A DNA stretch of 64,000 bases from Atherinomorus stipes (taxonomy: Eukaryota > Chordata > Actinopteri > Atheriniformes > Atherinidae), in contig JALJCO010013363.1 of the NCBI GenBank assembly GCA_023101725.1, forward strand, positions 19,779 to 83,778. Direction: 5' to 3'. Below, piece by piece: positions 1-11,677 of the stretch. Each line of letters starts with the position of its first letter. Positions within the stretch are counted from its first letter, which is position 1. The position numbers were made by a program, and so were the translations under genes. A model generated the notes under the pieces. That model saw only the letters and a program-made list of their open reading frames with translations, was not told the DNA's origin and did not search any database.

Positions 1-845
1 ATAGTGTGTAAGTTCTCCTGTGTTTTATTCACAAAAACTGATTATTTGGTTCAAAAGTGTTTTTTCATTAATCAGTAATCACTCCCATCAACAAACTGAA
101 GTGCTCCTCTAAGTTCTAAATTTGCCGTTCGTATCATTCATTTACACATCGAGCAGGGCGGCTCGGTGAAGGCTGCTATGTCGTATCGCCATGTTTTTGC
201 GTTCGGGAAAAGCGTGACAGTAGGAAAACACAGAAACTCACCGGACACACTGGAGTTTTCAGCTCAGTTCGAGGTAATGTCTTTGAAAAGTCACCGCGCT
301 GCAGAGGGGAGAAACCAGCGTCACACTGATGCTGGGTTCACGTGCAGTCGGGCAGACGGCCGTTGGTAACAAACCAGATGTCATTTTAATCAATGAAGCC
401 GAGCGAAAGACGGTGAAACATGGGTCAGGGAAAACAATACGACATCGCCATGACAACAAATCAGATGTGTACTGATGTCACTGTAACTGACGGACCACGT
501 CTTCATATAGAGGCCGGTGATAACTTTACATGCATCGGATGTCGTCGGTCTGCCCGGTTTCACGCCAATGCAGCATGAAAAGTACGAGGGAGCTGCTCCC
601 GATTACACAGTGTCCCTTGAATGACTAGTGTGGTTCGCGCTGGATCCCCGTCTGCCATTTTTGGAAATGCTAGTGCAACGCAGTGCACGTCATTGCAACT
701 CTGACCCCGGAAGTTTAAAAACATCAAAACTTTGCCCAAAGTGGCCAGAAAAATAATATAATGAATGGAGGAAAAGCAGAATCGTGCACGGCCGAATCAC
801 GCATCTTAGAATTGGTCATTTTTCCCACCTCTAGTTTTTATATGT
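1..845. other. Unassigned non-coding stretch
   Basis: No gene, RNA or complete mobile element is recognised here. Short open frames near 166-459 on both strands have no domain and no convincing splice context. The base composition is ordinary, with a CpG-containing patch around 500-700. Confidence 0.4.
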
Positions 846-1060
846 CGTCACTCAGACTATCTAAGCAGAGCAGCACACGTTGACCGAGTGGCTGCAACTG
901 AGAACTGAGGAGGGAGAGGTATTTTTATGTACTGCAAGTGGAGACCATGGCTACTTAAAGGAATACAACACCCACAGAATGATGTGCGTTTATTTTCTAC
1001 TCACCCTCATGCTGAGCAAGACTGTGGAGCACTTTTTTAATCTCTCAAATGCAGGTCTGG
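846..1060. repeat. Interspersed repeat, copy of 46300-46520
   Basis: The stretch from ACTCAGACTATCTAAGCAGA to the CTCATGCTGAGCAAGACTGT block matches 46300-46520 in the same orientation, with small indels. The second half (from about 948) is one end of a roughly 310-bp repeat, called R1 here, also present at 2412-2712, 24350-24656 and 46426-46734. R1 ends in CTTAAAGG(A/G)ATACAACACCC. This copy diverges after about 1050. No coding content is evident. Confidence 0.7.
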
Positions 1061-1179
1061 GTTTTCAAACAAATGGATTTAAAAGAAAACTTCTGCAGCA
1101 ACACTGATGGAGGCGACCACAACCTTGTCATTACCTGTAAGTTTATTTATTTTCCAAATGCTGTCTTGTCTATAAACAT

Positions 1180-2100
1180 TGACCACGTTTACATGTCATC
1201 AAAATTCGGGTTAAGGTCAATATTCCGGTTTCTGAAAGATCAGGAATAACCCGTTTACATGCATGAGCAGACAGAGTTACTCCTGTATACATGATTACTG
1301 AAATCAATTGGAATATCCCGACCCAAACCGCGACTCACGGAAAACGTCATGATGGTGGATAATGAACCATCCGGAGCCACTGCGGTAAAGCCAGCCAAGT
1401 TTCAGAGTTACAGCCGAAAATAACGCCGATTGGCTGGACCGCTGATCCGCGAGAGGCGGCGGGCTTGACTGCAGTCCGGAGTGCTGGTACTGACCCACCA
1501 GCATTACTTGACGGATCATAGAAGGAGAGCAACGTGTCCTGAAAATGCAGCTCGGAGCACATCCACGCTTCCCGTTTCCAGCAGAGTCCGCCGGACAGAT
1601 GAAGGTCTCAGCCAGGACTGGTGGGAACGGTTGTAATGATGAAGTTAACAGACTCCGGCTGGAGTCAGTGAACTTTCCTGTATCACATCTTCACCAAACT
1701 TTTCCAGATGAGTGATGGAGCCCCGCGAAGTAACTGTTTGCACACCAGCTCCTCACGGGATGCGTGTTGCCATGGTGATGTATAAACTAGCAAGAGCACT
1801 GTCTGATCGCTAGTACAAAATACTCCCTGTAATTTAATCAAAACGCCAAAAATGCTTGCAGATAGAGCATGCGCAGAACACAATTAAATATTCCTTTCAA
1901 TGAAGATATTCCAATAAGCGTTTACATGACCAAATATTCCGGTTAGAAAAGGAGTAACCCAGGGGTAATATTCGGTTTTTAAAAACCCGAAAATGAGCAT
2001 ATTCGGGTTTTTGCCAGTGTTTACATGGCCATGCGCAACCGGGTTATTGCTAATATTCCGGTTATGAAAGAGTTATTGGCTGCATGTAAACGCAGTGATA
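1180..2100. mobile_element. DNA-transposon-like element with CGTTTACATG ends
   Basis: The element starts near ACCACGTTTACATG and ends near CATGTAAACGCAGTGATA, giving imperfect inverted termini around the shared core CGTTTACATG. Inside are repeated AATATTCCGGTT motifs in both orientations. The flanks (GCTGTCTTGTCT on the left, TTCACTTTCTGAAATGCACA on the right) are nearly joined at 48550-48600, which lacks the insert and so acts as an empty site. No transposase frame is visible, so it is probably non-autonomous. The family is not identified and the ends may be off by several bases. Confidence 0.6.
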
Positions 2101-2912
2101 GTTCACTTTCTGAAATGCACATGTTGCTAACAGATAGCCTTTAGCAAACTCCGACCCCTCGGGCAGCTTGATCTACTTTCTCTAAATAAGGTTCTAGCCA
2201 AATAAGGTGTAGCCAATCAAAATGAAGTCAGCTTGGTCCCCGGGTAAAACTCCATATCATTACCGCACCCAACTCTTTTACTGAGGAAGGGAGGTCTGGC
2301 GTTTCAAAACAATCCCCCGCTGTAAAAAAATGTTTTTTCTTTGGAGATTTGACATATGCAGCAATGCCAACAACATGAACTAGTTTTTACTGCCATGTCA
2401 TCACTCCTTTAAGCTACAGAAATATACTGAATGATGCAATTTCTCGTAAATTATGGACACTACCCACTCAGGACACTTGTATTACATTGGACGAGCAGTA
2501 TGGAGGAACATTCCCAAGTTGTTGAGGTCTTTCATGGACCTTTTCGTTTCAAGCACCAGTGAACTGGATAATATGAAAGTTGGCGGGGAAACTAAAACCT
2601 CTCTGATCTCTGGTTGCATTTGAGATATTAAAAAAGTGCTCCAGAGTCTTGCTCAGCATGAGGGGGAGTAGAAAATGAAGGCACATCATTCTGTGGGTGT
2701 ACTATTCCTTTAAGGCTACAGTCTACTTCTCCGACTGTGTAACCACGGAGACCCCTCAAGCCCAGATAGTTCTGTCATTGTGCCGGGTAAGCATTGCAAT
2801 TTCTCACCTGATCAGTAGGGGTCGCTACACAAGACTGGCCTCATCCCATGATGCCAATGGTCGGTAACCTCGGTCATAACCTTGGTGGTTAATTTGCTTC
2901 CAGTTACAGTGA
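2101..2912. repeat. Compound repeat duplicated at 48560-49078
   Basis: Three blocks follow one another. Block R2 (2101-2412) recurs inverted at 37417-37735 and in part at 48570-48712. Block R1 (2412-2712) recurs at 24350-24656 and 46426-46734. The block 2713-2912 contains CTCCGACTGTGTAACCACGG. The whole order is repeated directly at 48560-49078, where R2 and R1 are internally shortened. This looks like a compound transposon or a small direct duplication. A 132-codon open frame on the minus strand over 2825-3223 has no recognisable domain and is not called as a gene. Confidence 0.65.
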
Positions 2913-5079
2913 GCAATGGTGTCCAAGAGAGAAAGACTGTCATTGTTGCAGCTGAATAACATTGAAACAGACACTTTTGATGCAAAAATGGAGACGATAG
3001 AGAGATTTTGGTGATTCCTCACTTCTTCGGCCAAATGTTCTTTGGTTGGAGTCATCTCTGCATCTTCATAGGCTAGCCGGTGTTTTAAAAAATGGCGCTG
3101 CCAGAGTTTACAATGTGATCGACCAATCATAGCCCTTGCCATCTCCGTTGTTCCTTGACGGAGTGATGGACACTTAAAAAATATTTCATGCAGCTGGAGA
3201 GCCTTTCCGTCAACGTAGAGCACTTTACGATAAATTAGCTGTTACTGTGAGGTACATGCAGCTTCAAGCTGGGAGTGAGGAGGTGATTCGTACTACCTCT
3301 GAAATAACACAAAATACCTTTAAAGCACAAATGCACATTGGCTTCTACATCTAATAGTCTGTACCAAAAGTACCACAGAATACCTTCAAAGTGCATTACA
3401 AATACACATTGGCTTGAAGATCTAATAATTTGCACCAAAAATAACATAAGTTGCAATAAATTACACTTGTAGTTCTCAAGTCATCCTCTACAGAGCTCAG
3501 GAACCAAGCTGACACTTTAGCTTAACAGAAACTGGATGCTGCTACCAAAAATGAGTAGAAATATTACACTTTTTACAACCAAATTACAAAACTATACATA
3601 GTTTTTCCAAGCTATTATCAGGTGAGAGGCGGGTACCTTTGGACAGGAAACCAGACTGTTGCAGGGAAATACGCCAATCAATGACAGTAGATTCAGCTGT
3701 AACGTGCTCCTGTGATGTAGGCGACACATCGGTGTGGAGAAATATTCCAACTGCTTTCAACATTCACCTCCCTGGTAGTTAGAAAAAACGCTGATATCTG
3801 TGTCTGACATTGAGTCGGCTGACGACAGTGCGCGCTCTGTCCGCGCTGCTCGTGGAAGTGCAGCAACTTGTTAAACGTCCTGCTCATAACTAGCCTACTG
3901 ACTGTAACCCCGGCTTTACACCGGCTCCGTTAGCACTGCGTCGTGTGCGCGCCGCACCATGCAAAGCTAAACTCGCCTGTTGTAGTCAATGGTTTGACTT
4001 CCATTGAGCACGCTGCAGCCCGTGAGCGGTCCGCCGCCACTCTGTCATGTCACGCCACAACGCTAAATATACGCACCAGCTCTGTTTTTGACGGCGCACG
4101 CACCGACACTCCGTCAATTTTAGTATTTGAGATGGGACCAGACAGGACACCAGACACGGGATTCAGCGTTAAACATCCGGTAACCTCCTAAATAAAAGCC
4201 ACCGTGCAGATTTTTCAGCTGCTAAACATCTGCATCTGACAATCTGAACATGACTTTGGGTCAGACTCTGAATGTGAGATACAGAAACAAAGTCATTTTT
4301 ATTTAGAGAACAACCACAGAGCTCTGAATTAACTAGATTACAAGTTCACTTTCAGCTACTTGGAATAAAAATCATGTGGACCAAACTAAGCATTGGGAAA
4401 AAGCACTTACTCATGGTACTTCCACAATACTGACAAAGATTAATCCAAGAGAGCTGACGAAGAACCAGACAGACAGAATGTCCTTTTGTTTACATGTGAT
4501 TCTGTGATGTCACAGATCTAGCAACACAGGGTGCGCTTGGGGGCGCGCCGTGGAGGTTGGAGCATGGTGCAGCCGGTACACAGCGCGCACGGACTCATAT
4601 TTTTAAGAAAACAATCCTAGTATTTGTTCAGTAATCAACGTTATCTAGAACACTTTTTTCTGGTTTACTCCAGCAAAGCTGGAAGAAGCCATTTGCAGAT
4701 TAATCAGACACAAACGGCGCCTCGTCTGCGTGCTGCTCCACTCTTCTGCACCGAAACCAAACCACACACACACCACCATGGATCAGTTTTACATTGAAAT
4801 AAATATTGGTTCACAGAATATCAAAGCATCACACACCCTCCACCCTCTCTCAACCTGACGTGTGTCCATCTGTCCTCCACCTCCACAGCATCAGGCTGCA
4901 GCGTCTAAAAAGCAGGTGTTTGGACTTCAGCGCAGCTTCCAGCTCCGTTCCTAATGTCAAACCCGCGGTCTGATAACACCCTCAATAATTTAAATAAATA
5001 AGATTTTATATGTACTATGTAGAAATACACGTTTACATGGACTTATTTTCATTTTGGCAAAAAATAAACAGATCCGATT
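2913..5079. other. Unassigned stretch with repeat fragments
   Basis: No gene is recognised. At 3290-3400 the sequence around CTCTGAAATAACACAAAATA matches 52475-52565. At 3903-3990 a repeat containing ACCCCGGCTTTACACC recurs at 31197-31275 and, in related form, at 57158-57390. The rest (3450-3900 and 4060-5079) shows nothing I can name. Confidence 0.4.
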
Positions 5080-5087
5080 ATGCAGCT

Positions 5088-5476
5088 TAGGGCTGGACGA
5101 TTATGGGAAAAATTATAATCACGATTATTTTGACTAATATTGAAATCACGATTAATATACACGATTATTCATTGATTATAAAAAAGTGTTTATTGAACCA
5201 CCAATACTCAAATTTAAATATAACTTTAAAATAAAACCGGAAATAAATTAGAAACAAGGCGTAAAATAAGGATATTATTTAAACTAATAGCAATAAAAAT
5301 GAATACCTGGTCTACATGCATTCCTGTTCTATACTCCCTGCAGTTTGCTTCCTAAAACTCCACCAGTCTGTTCACTTCAGGATTAATCCTTTTTTTCCTT
5401 CGATTACAGTGTTTTTGTGATCATGAAAAGGCAAAATTGTAATCACGATTAAAATTCGATTAATTGTCCAGCCCTA
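5088..5476. mobile_element. Non-autonomous hAT-like MITE with 8-bp TSD
   Basis: The 389-bp element begins TAGGGCTGGAC and ends GTCCAGCCCTA. It is flanked by a perfect 8-bp target duplication, ATGCAGCT, at 5080-5087 and 5477-5484. The interior is AT-rich with repeated ATCACGATTA motifs in both orientations and has no open frame. An 8-bp TSD with TAGGG ends is typical of the hAT superfamily. The boundaries are base-accurate by the TSD. Confidence 0.88.
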
Positions 5477-5687
5477 ATGCAGCTGCTGGAAAACAGCGAC
5501 AGTCGCAAAAAAAGAAAAAAATTCTAAGTAAAGTTATTTGTGATACACGATATCAGAATATCCGATATGCCAATATTTTAAAACTCATGTGGCCGATAAC
5601 CGATATCGATACAAATAGTAAAATTGAAAAAATACCCAGTCATTTCAAACAGCAGTTTTGTTATCCGTTTCCGACACTTTGAAAAAC

Positions 5688-6122
5688 AGGGGTGGGAAAA
5701 ATATTGATACACTAAAATCTCACGATATTTTCATAGGCCGATATCAAATCGATATTCAAAAACACAGCATCAATCTATTTCACTTACAAAATCTCCTGAG
5801 ATTTCATTGTTCTGTTACAAAATCTCACAAGATTTTAGGAATTCTCACGAGATTTCATGACAGAATGATAAAATATCACGAGATTTCGTTAGTTAAATAA
5901 ATCAATACCACATTTTTAAATGTCAATATGATATCAGTTTATTTAAAAAAAAAAAAAAAAACATTTTGTGAATTCTCATGAAATTTCATAATGGAACTAT
6001 GGAATATCACGATATTTCATCAGTAAAATAGACCGATACTGCATTTTTACTGATGAAATATGATATTAGTGAATGAAAACGTCAAGATATTTCAGTGTAT
6101 GGATATTTTTTCTCCACCTCTA
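5688..6122. mobile_element. MITE with internal CTCACGAGAT palindromes
   Basis: The ends AGGGGTGGGAAAAATATTGA and, inverted, TAGAGGTGGAGAAAAAATAT form imperfect terminal inverted repeats. The interior is an array of AATCTCACGAGATTTCAT-like palindromes separated by GTTACA or GTTCTG. The same internal array occurs in the element at 53807-54308. No TSD is clear. It appears to interrupt an older element rich in CGATATCGG motifs (about 5520-5640 and 6460-6577). Confidence 0.65.
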
Positions 6123-6149
6123 GTCTTGAGAAGTTTTAAAGTCTGTAAA

Positions 6150-6420
6150 AAAAAAAGTTCTTCAAAGGAAAAAGGATGAGTGGGGCATGGATTTGCAGGT
6201 GAATTTATTCACGCACCAACGTGTTTCGGCGTTTCAGCCTTCATCAGGGTAAAGCTTTACCCTGATGAAGATGAGCAACCTTCTTAAACCTTCTACTCAT
6301 CCTTCTTCCTTTGAAGGCCTTTCGGCCACGAGTTTGATGAGCACCTGCCGGCTTATTTTCTTTTAAGCCTTTGTTCCTTAAGACTTGATCCAGTGAGCAC
6401 TGCACCTTCTTTCTTTCTCT
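6150..6420 (-). mobile_element. Penelope-like 3' tail remnant with a 32-bp palindrome
   Basis: On the minus strand the order CTGATGAAGGC, loop TGAAAC, GCCGAAACACGTTGG, then AATAAA (6205-6247) parallels the tail of the Penelope-like element at 52210-52247 (GAAGATC, loop, GATCGAAACGTTGG, AATAAA). A perfect 32-bp palindrome centred on AAGCTT spans 6239-6270, so CCCTGATGAAG appears on both strands. An outer inverted pair lies at about 6156-6178 and 6296-6318 (CTTCAAAGGA...GGATGAGT). No coding part remains. Assignment to Penelope-like elements is by motif order only. Confidence 0.4.
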
Positions 6421-8700
6421 GTAAAAAAGTTTTTGAAGAAGAATTTTTTTTAAGACTTTAGAAACAGCGGGCTAATCGGTTAGATATTGATTAAATATCG
6501 GTGGGGTGGCCGATATCCAATAATCAGTTTGAAGGCCAATATCGATGTGGGGGCTGATTATATTGCGCATTCCTAAAAGTTCTGATCACTCCAGCTTCAT
6601 AAACAAATAATAGTAACTACTGTGAAAATTCTTCATACAAATAATCATGAATGCTGAATCAGCGCCGGTTCACCTGGACAGGTCGCTAGTCTGTTGTAGG
6701 ACCAAAACAGAGAGACAACCACGGCCTGAATAATCGACTTTAGAAATCACCTAAAACGTCCGAATAAAGCAGAACACGAACAGACTGCAGAAATACGCAG
6801 TACGTGTCACGGTCTGAGAACATGACCACCACCAACTCCCCCCACTTCCTCATCCATTCTGTACGTGCACCTTTCAAACCTCATGATGCACACGCCCGCT
6901 GCAACACACCCACGCTGATGCTGCGTGTCATCTGTCACCTAATGAATGAATATGCAGTCGTACCAGTTTGGCTCCTACACCCCCTACGATCACCTCCAGC
7001 TTCATTCCTTCTCTCAGGTGATTTGTCCTGCAGACAAACTTCCTGTCTCATACAACAGCTCAGCTCAGTCCACTGTACTGGGTCAGGTTGACCTAAACTT
7101 CTGAACGTTGCCAGGAAACATGAAGAATTTAGACTTCTGACCATAAATCCTCCTTCAGAACAAAGTTCCTTCTTCCCCACTCAGCCTTGACATATTGATT
7201 AGAGTTAAATAGTTCACTGTTTGGGCCTCATTTAGTTCAGCAGCTAGACTGAACTGCTGTTGAACAGATTTTATTCAAGTTTGATTATTACTGATTATTT
7301 CAGAACATTACAATCCTTCTTCAGAAGGTGTTGAATCTTCCATCAAACCTTCAACTTACCTGAAGATGATGATGGAGGCAGAAGAATGATCCCAGATAGA
7401 AAACTTCCTGAAACAGGATGGAAATAAACATGAGATGTGAGTCAAACATATTAAATGTGAGCTACATGTTACTTGATGCACAATGAGATACTGAGCATAC
7501 TAATGAATACTGAAATACTATCACATGACATGATTACATATTAACCTGGTGTCTACAAACAGCCCAACCATGAATGACCTAAAATATGCGAGTACAGCTG
7601 ATTAAATGATCCTAATGAAATAAATGGACCTGATCAGCACCCAGAGACGAACCAATGATTAAATATAATGTGGTATTTGTACAAATCAATACTCTATGCC
7701 CCTGCCTGTGCAGGGTGGGCATTCCCTAACCACCACTAACTGATCTCACAACTGTCTTCACATGAGGGAGAAAATTTAAGAGGTGAAAGTTGGTGAAACA
7801 TCCTTCATGACCTCCACTAATTGAGCGATTGCAGCCAGAGCCAACTGTTTATGCACAAAACGGTCCAGATTCCTAGCATATCCACACACAAAACATGTTC
7901 CCTGATATTCTTGCAACGTGTCACAGTGGTCACCACCAAACCAGACCATCTTCCTCATCCTCACCCTTCATACTAAAACTGTTCTAATCTCCCATGATGA
8001 CGACACCATGAATTATATCCTTACTGATGAAATTAGCAGAAGATGGAAACTCAGAACTAAATAATATGAAAAATCAACTATTGAAACAGAAACATAATCC
8101 AGCTGGTCTTCTGGGAGACGGACCAGATTATACCCACTAGAATAAACTAGACTACACAACTGCACGTCTCCCCCAGAAGTTCAGCAGTGGCTACGAGGCT
8201 GAAACAAACAGCCAAGTTAGAAAAAACCAAGAAATTCAACGCTACGCAGCTCTAGAAAAATGAAAAAGCTGCACCTGTTTCTGCTGAAACTTTAGGCTGA
8301 GAATATACTGGCTGACCAACAAGGAGGAGCGTCACCAGAAAAGCAGAGCAGCCTGCATCAGACTCAGCCCGTGTGTTAGAGCTGCACCTGGAGGCTGTCT
8401 GGAAGAAATCTGAGGGGAAATGACCAGTAGGAGACGCTGGCATATTATTTTTAAAAGGAACAAAGTCCAACAATCTAGATGTTTATGGCTGGGTGAGCAG
8501 ACATAAACGTGGCAGAATATCACCAAAGAGGAGCTGCGTGTCACCAAATTCATGTCCAAGGAGATCATTCTCATGAAAAACAATGGATTCAATCTAAATT
8601 CAGGGGAGGGAAATTTACCACAAACACCATGGTTTCATTCAGTTCAGTGAAGCTAGCACTTTAAGATGATTTTGGAAATAATGTGTTTTCCCTACTTAAC
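6421..8700. other. Unassigned stretch with old repeat remnants
   Basis: 6460-6577 holds CGATAT-rich sequence that is the distal part of the element begun near 5520. Around 6983-7017 the text CACCTCCAGCTTCATTCCTT matches sequence upstream of both duplicated zinc-finger genes (about 24785-24815 and 43482-43510). From 7020 to 8700 I see no gene, RNA or defined element. Short frames there are non-specific. Confidence 0.4.
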
Positions 8701-8735
8701 ATTCATGCTGCAGATGAAGAGAAACACTTTCCTAG

Positions 8736-8962
8736 ACCCCCCCCCCCCCAACTTTCATATAATGGAGTTCGCCGGCGTCAGAGCCAAAAAGATCCATAAA
8801 AGAGTCCACGTAAAAATTCAAAGATGAAGAGGGGGGGGATAGAAAGAATAATATTAAAAAAGGGGGGACCGCTCTACGTCAATTTCCTCCATTCTGTCCC
8901 TGGTTCTATGTAAGCTCTTAGTATCTCGTAGATGCATATTTTTCTGCGTTGGTAGCAGCAGT

Positions 8963-8993
<31 letters not shown>
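8736..8993. repeat. Homopolymer tracts C13 and G31 with R1 fragment
   Basis: 8737-8749 is a run of 13 C. It is followed by a diverged piece of repeat R1 (TTTCATATAATGGAG ... GATCCATAAAAGAGTCCACG), compare 46555-46610. 8963-8993 is a run of 31 G. Open frames reading poly-Gly or poly-Pro across this run are artefacts of the homopolymer. Confidence 0.8.
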
Positions 8994-8995
<2 letters not shown>

Positions 8996-9204
8996 GTTGG
9001 TGGTGTGGAGGGGACTCACAGCGGTTTCTGTTGTGAAGTCTGGGGAGTGTTTGGCTAGGGCGGGGGCCGGCCAGGGGATTCCGAAAGCATTTATTGAGGT
9101 AAAAAAGTTACTGAGTACCCCTTTAAGTAGCAATGTTGCAGCTTTTAAAGCATCTACACAGAATTAAGACTTAAAACATTAGTTGGAGCCTGTTAACTAG
9201 TTTA

Positions 9205-9960
9205 ATGAAAACTTTCCACCCGCGGGTTGGGGGTGGAGGCGGTGGGTGGGTGTGCTGTGTTGATTTCACGCTGCGTTCCCACAGCAACCTGTACCCACTC
9301 TGGAGGCGCTGGACAGGTGTGTGTCGCGTGACATGCTATGAAGTGTTTCACGGAATTGAGAAAAGGGTCCCCGGTTTGTTTCGTTGGTATGAGGAAATGG
9401 TTAAAAATGTTTGTTTGTGTTGTCCTGGCGGGGAGTCGAGGGGGGGGGGGGGTAGATTAAAGCTGTTTCCACCGCGGGTTGGGTAGGTCGGGCAGGCGGA
9501 TGGGTGGGTTTGGGTACGGATGTGTTGATTTCACGCTGTGTCCCACAGCAACCTGTCCCTATTTGGAGGGGAGAATTAGTGGCAGCGCTGTCGTGATTGT
9601 GTGAATATCGTGTGTACGCGCAAAACACGGGGGAGAAACAGAAAGGAGTCACCCGGTTTGTTTTTCGCTGGGTCACGCGGGAAGTGGCGGATTTTTAATG
9701 AATCAGCTGATTGCTGTGCATTAGCTCCCCTCTTTGGTCCGGATCGGTTAGTCAGTCCCCTACGAAGGGTGCAAAAGTGCGGGGGGTGGATATGGGTCCC
9801 GTCCGTTTTGTGGGCGCCGTGGCGATCCGGCGACGCAGCGCTGGGGAACGGGGCTTGGGTCCGTCCCAGTTTTGGGAGACGAAAAACCGTGGACCGATCC
9901 GGCCCGACCCGACCCAGACCCGCTGGTGGAAACGGGGCGAGCACGCCATTTTGTAGTGTT
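9205..9960. repeat. GC-rich tandem duplication, unit about 257 bp
   Basis: Sequence at 9209-9310 (CCACCCGCGGGTTGGG ... TTGATTTCACGCTGCG ... CCCACAGCAACCTGT) recurs at 9466-9570 with the same order. A second shared part (GTCCCCGGTTTGTTTCG and GTCACCCGGTTTGTTTTTCG) lies at about 9367 and 9646. The offset is about 257-280 bp. 9600-9950 is CpG-rich. Overlapping open frames on both strands at 9576-10008 lack domains and are probably a compositional effect. A promoter-type CpG island is possible but no gene is attached. Confidence 0.6.
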
Positions 9961-10745
9961 GTTCTAATTCTGTTCACTACTTTTCATCCACTACATCGTC
10001 CACTATAAAATACCCACAATGCACTGCAAAGGTGTACAAGTGTACAAGTGATGCAACCTACATTTTTACACCCGTATACCACAATTAAAAGCGGCCGTGT
10101 TTTGTGATCGCAGAAGAAGAAAAACGGCGAAGCAGCATAACTAAGTAACGTTATAGTACCAACATTTGCTTTCGTGGCGTTGTTGTGTAGCTTTTAACAA
10201 TAACAGTATTTCTTCGCAGCAGGAAAGCTGTCTATTGTTCATAACTGTTAGCTACCGCTACTGCACGTCTTTAAAAAAAAAAATATATGAAAAATTATTG
10301 AAGTTCCGCGACTGCACGTCACAGCGCATCTTCCAACGTCACTCCATGTAGTGTCCGAAATCTCCTCCCGTCTTTCCCTACATAGTGTACATCACAGACA
10401 TCGATAGACCCCACATCTGCTGGTTTGAGACGTGCCGACAGAGCAGCCATCTTGGGTCAGACCAGGCTTCAGAGTGAATGCGTGCCTGTTGAGGAAAGTG
10501 GTATTTCTCATGTTCAGACCTGCTTATCACGGTGAATTTTCAGCCGATTTCCAGATAAATGGACTGACTGAAAATGCCGCCCCTTTACGGGATGCACAAG
10601 ACTATTTGACTGAATTAAACGATTGCATAGCTTTATGTATGGCATTTTGTTTATGTATTGACAATAGCAAACCTGCAAAGCATCTCCACTTTTCTTCAAA
10701 TAGAGAAATATAAACCATATCTGGTGTGATTATATACAATGTGTA

Positions 10746-10818
<73 letters not shown>

Positions 10819-11551
10819 ACACACATACACACACACACACTTTATGTATATGTATAAAGTGTGTGTTTATTCCTCTATTGTGTTATTGGAACACTATAAG
10901 CCTAAAACAATATTAAAATTTAATTAGTTAATAAAATCAGTTAATGATCAAGTAATTCATTCACATTAATTAATAATTCATAACGTGTTATTTATTATTC
11001 ATTAATAATATTGACTTAGTAAGAATTTATGAATTAATCATTCATTCATTTATTCTAAACTAAAAGAGTAAGGGCATTACAAAGGGAAAAGGAAAGAAAA
11101 AGTAAATCAATAAAAACCAGTGTCAGAACTTTGCATAAAGGCTGACCAGTGATTCCAGAACTCTGAATCCAGTTTGAATTTATTTGAGTTTAAATTGTTT
11201 TGGCTCTAAATAAATGTTATCCAAATAAGGTTTTTTTCCAGTTTGTCTTTGTTATTGAAATGGTAGAGCCATGTAAGTGCTGACTGTGAAATTTTATTTT
11301 ATTTTTTAATTGTCTTACATGTGATTAAACTGAGATGTGAGGAGCCTCCCAATTATTCTGACAGCAGCGGTCTGACCCAAGATGGCCGCCCTGTAGGCAC
11401 ATCAGCCTAGCGGCCAGTAGCGTCCAATGGGGTGTCTTGTGTACACTGGCGGGATTAATGCACAGGTTAGACTAGGTTGCAGCCTAGGGGCCACATGTAA
11501 AAAGGGGCCTATTTATTAGAAAAAATATAATTATTATTTATATTTATTTAT

Positions 11552-11556
<5 letters not shown>
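9961..11556. other. Unassigned stretch with inverted repeat pairs
   Basis: Two inverted pairs are seen. 10434-10466 (CAGCCATCTTGGGTCAGACC) pairs with 11364-11397 (GGTCTGACCCAAGATGGC), suggesting a roughly 0.96-kb element between them. 10352-10402 (CCCTACATAGTGTAC and neighbours) pairs with 14446-14512, on the far side of the A-rich desert, suggesting a larger, older element. No gene is recognised. Confidence 0.45.
10749..10840. repeat. Compound microsatellite (AT)n(AC)n
   Basis: Alternating AT from 10749 passes at about 10787 into (AC)n with occasional AT interruptions up to 10840. It is simple sequence with no coding meaning. Confidence 0.95.
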
Positions 11557-11587
<31 letters not shown>

Positions 11588-11625
11588 GTGGATTGGTGAA
11601 TTGTTGTTTTATTTTTTTATTTGTT

Positions 11626-11677
<52 letters not shown>

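Noticed and set aside
2825..3223. 132-codon minus-strand open frame as a host gene
   Set aside because: Part of it lies in a repeat duplicated at 48876-49078, and no domain or splice context was found.
6195..6270. A complete hammerhead ribozyme
   Set aside because: Core words are present, but stem III and the required U before the cleavage site are not convincing. It is kept only as a finding to test.
8918..9167. Gly-rich and Pro-rich open frames
   Set aside because: They depend entirely on a 31-G homopolymer.
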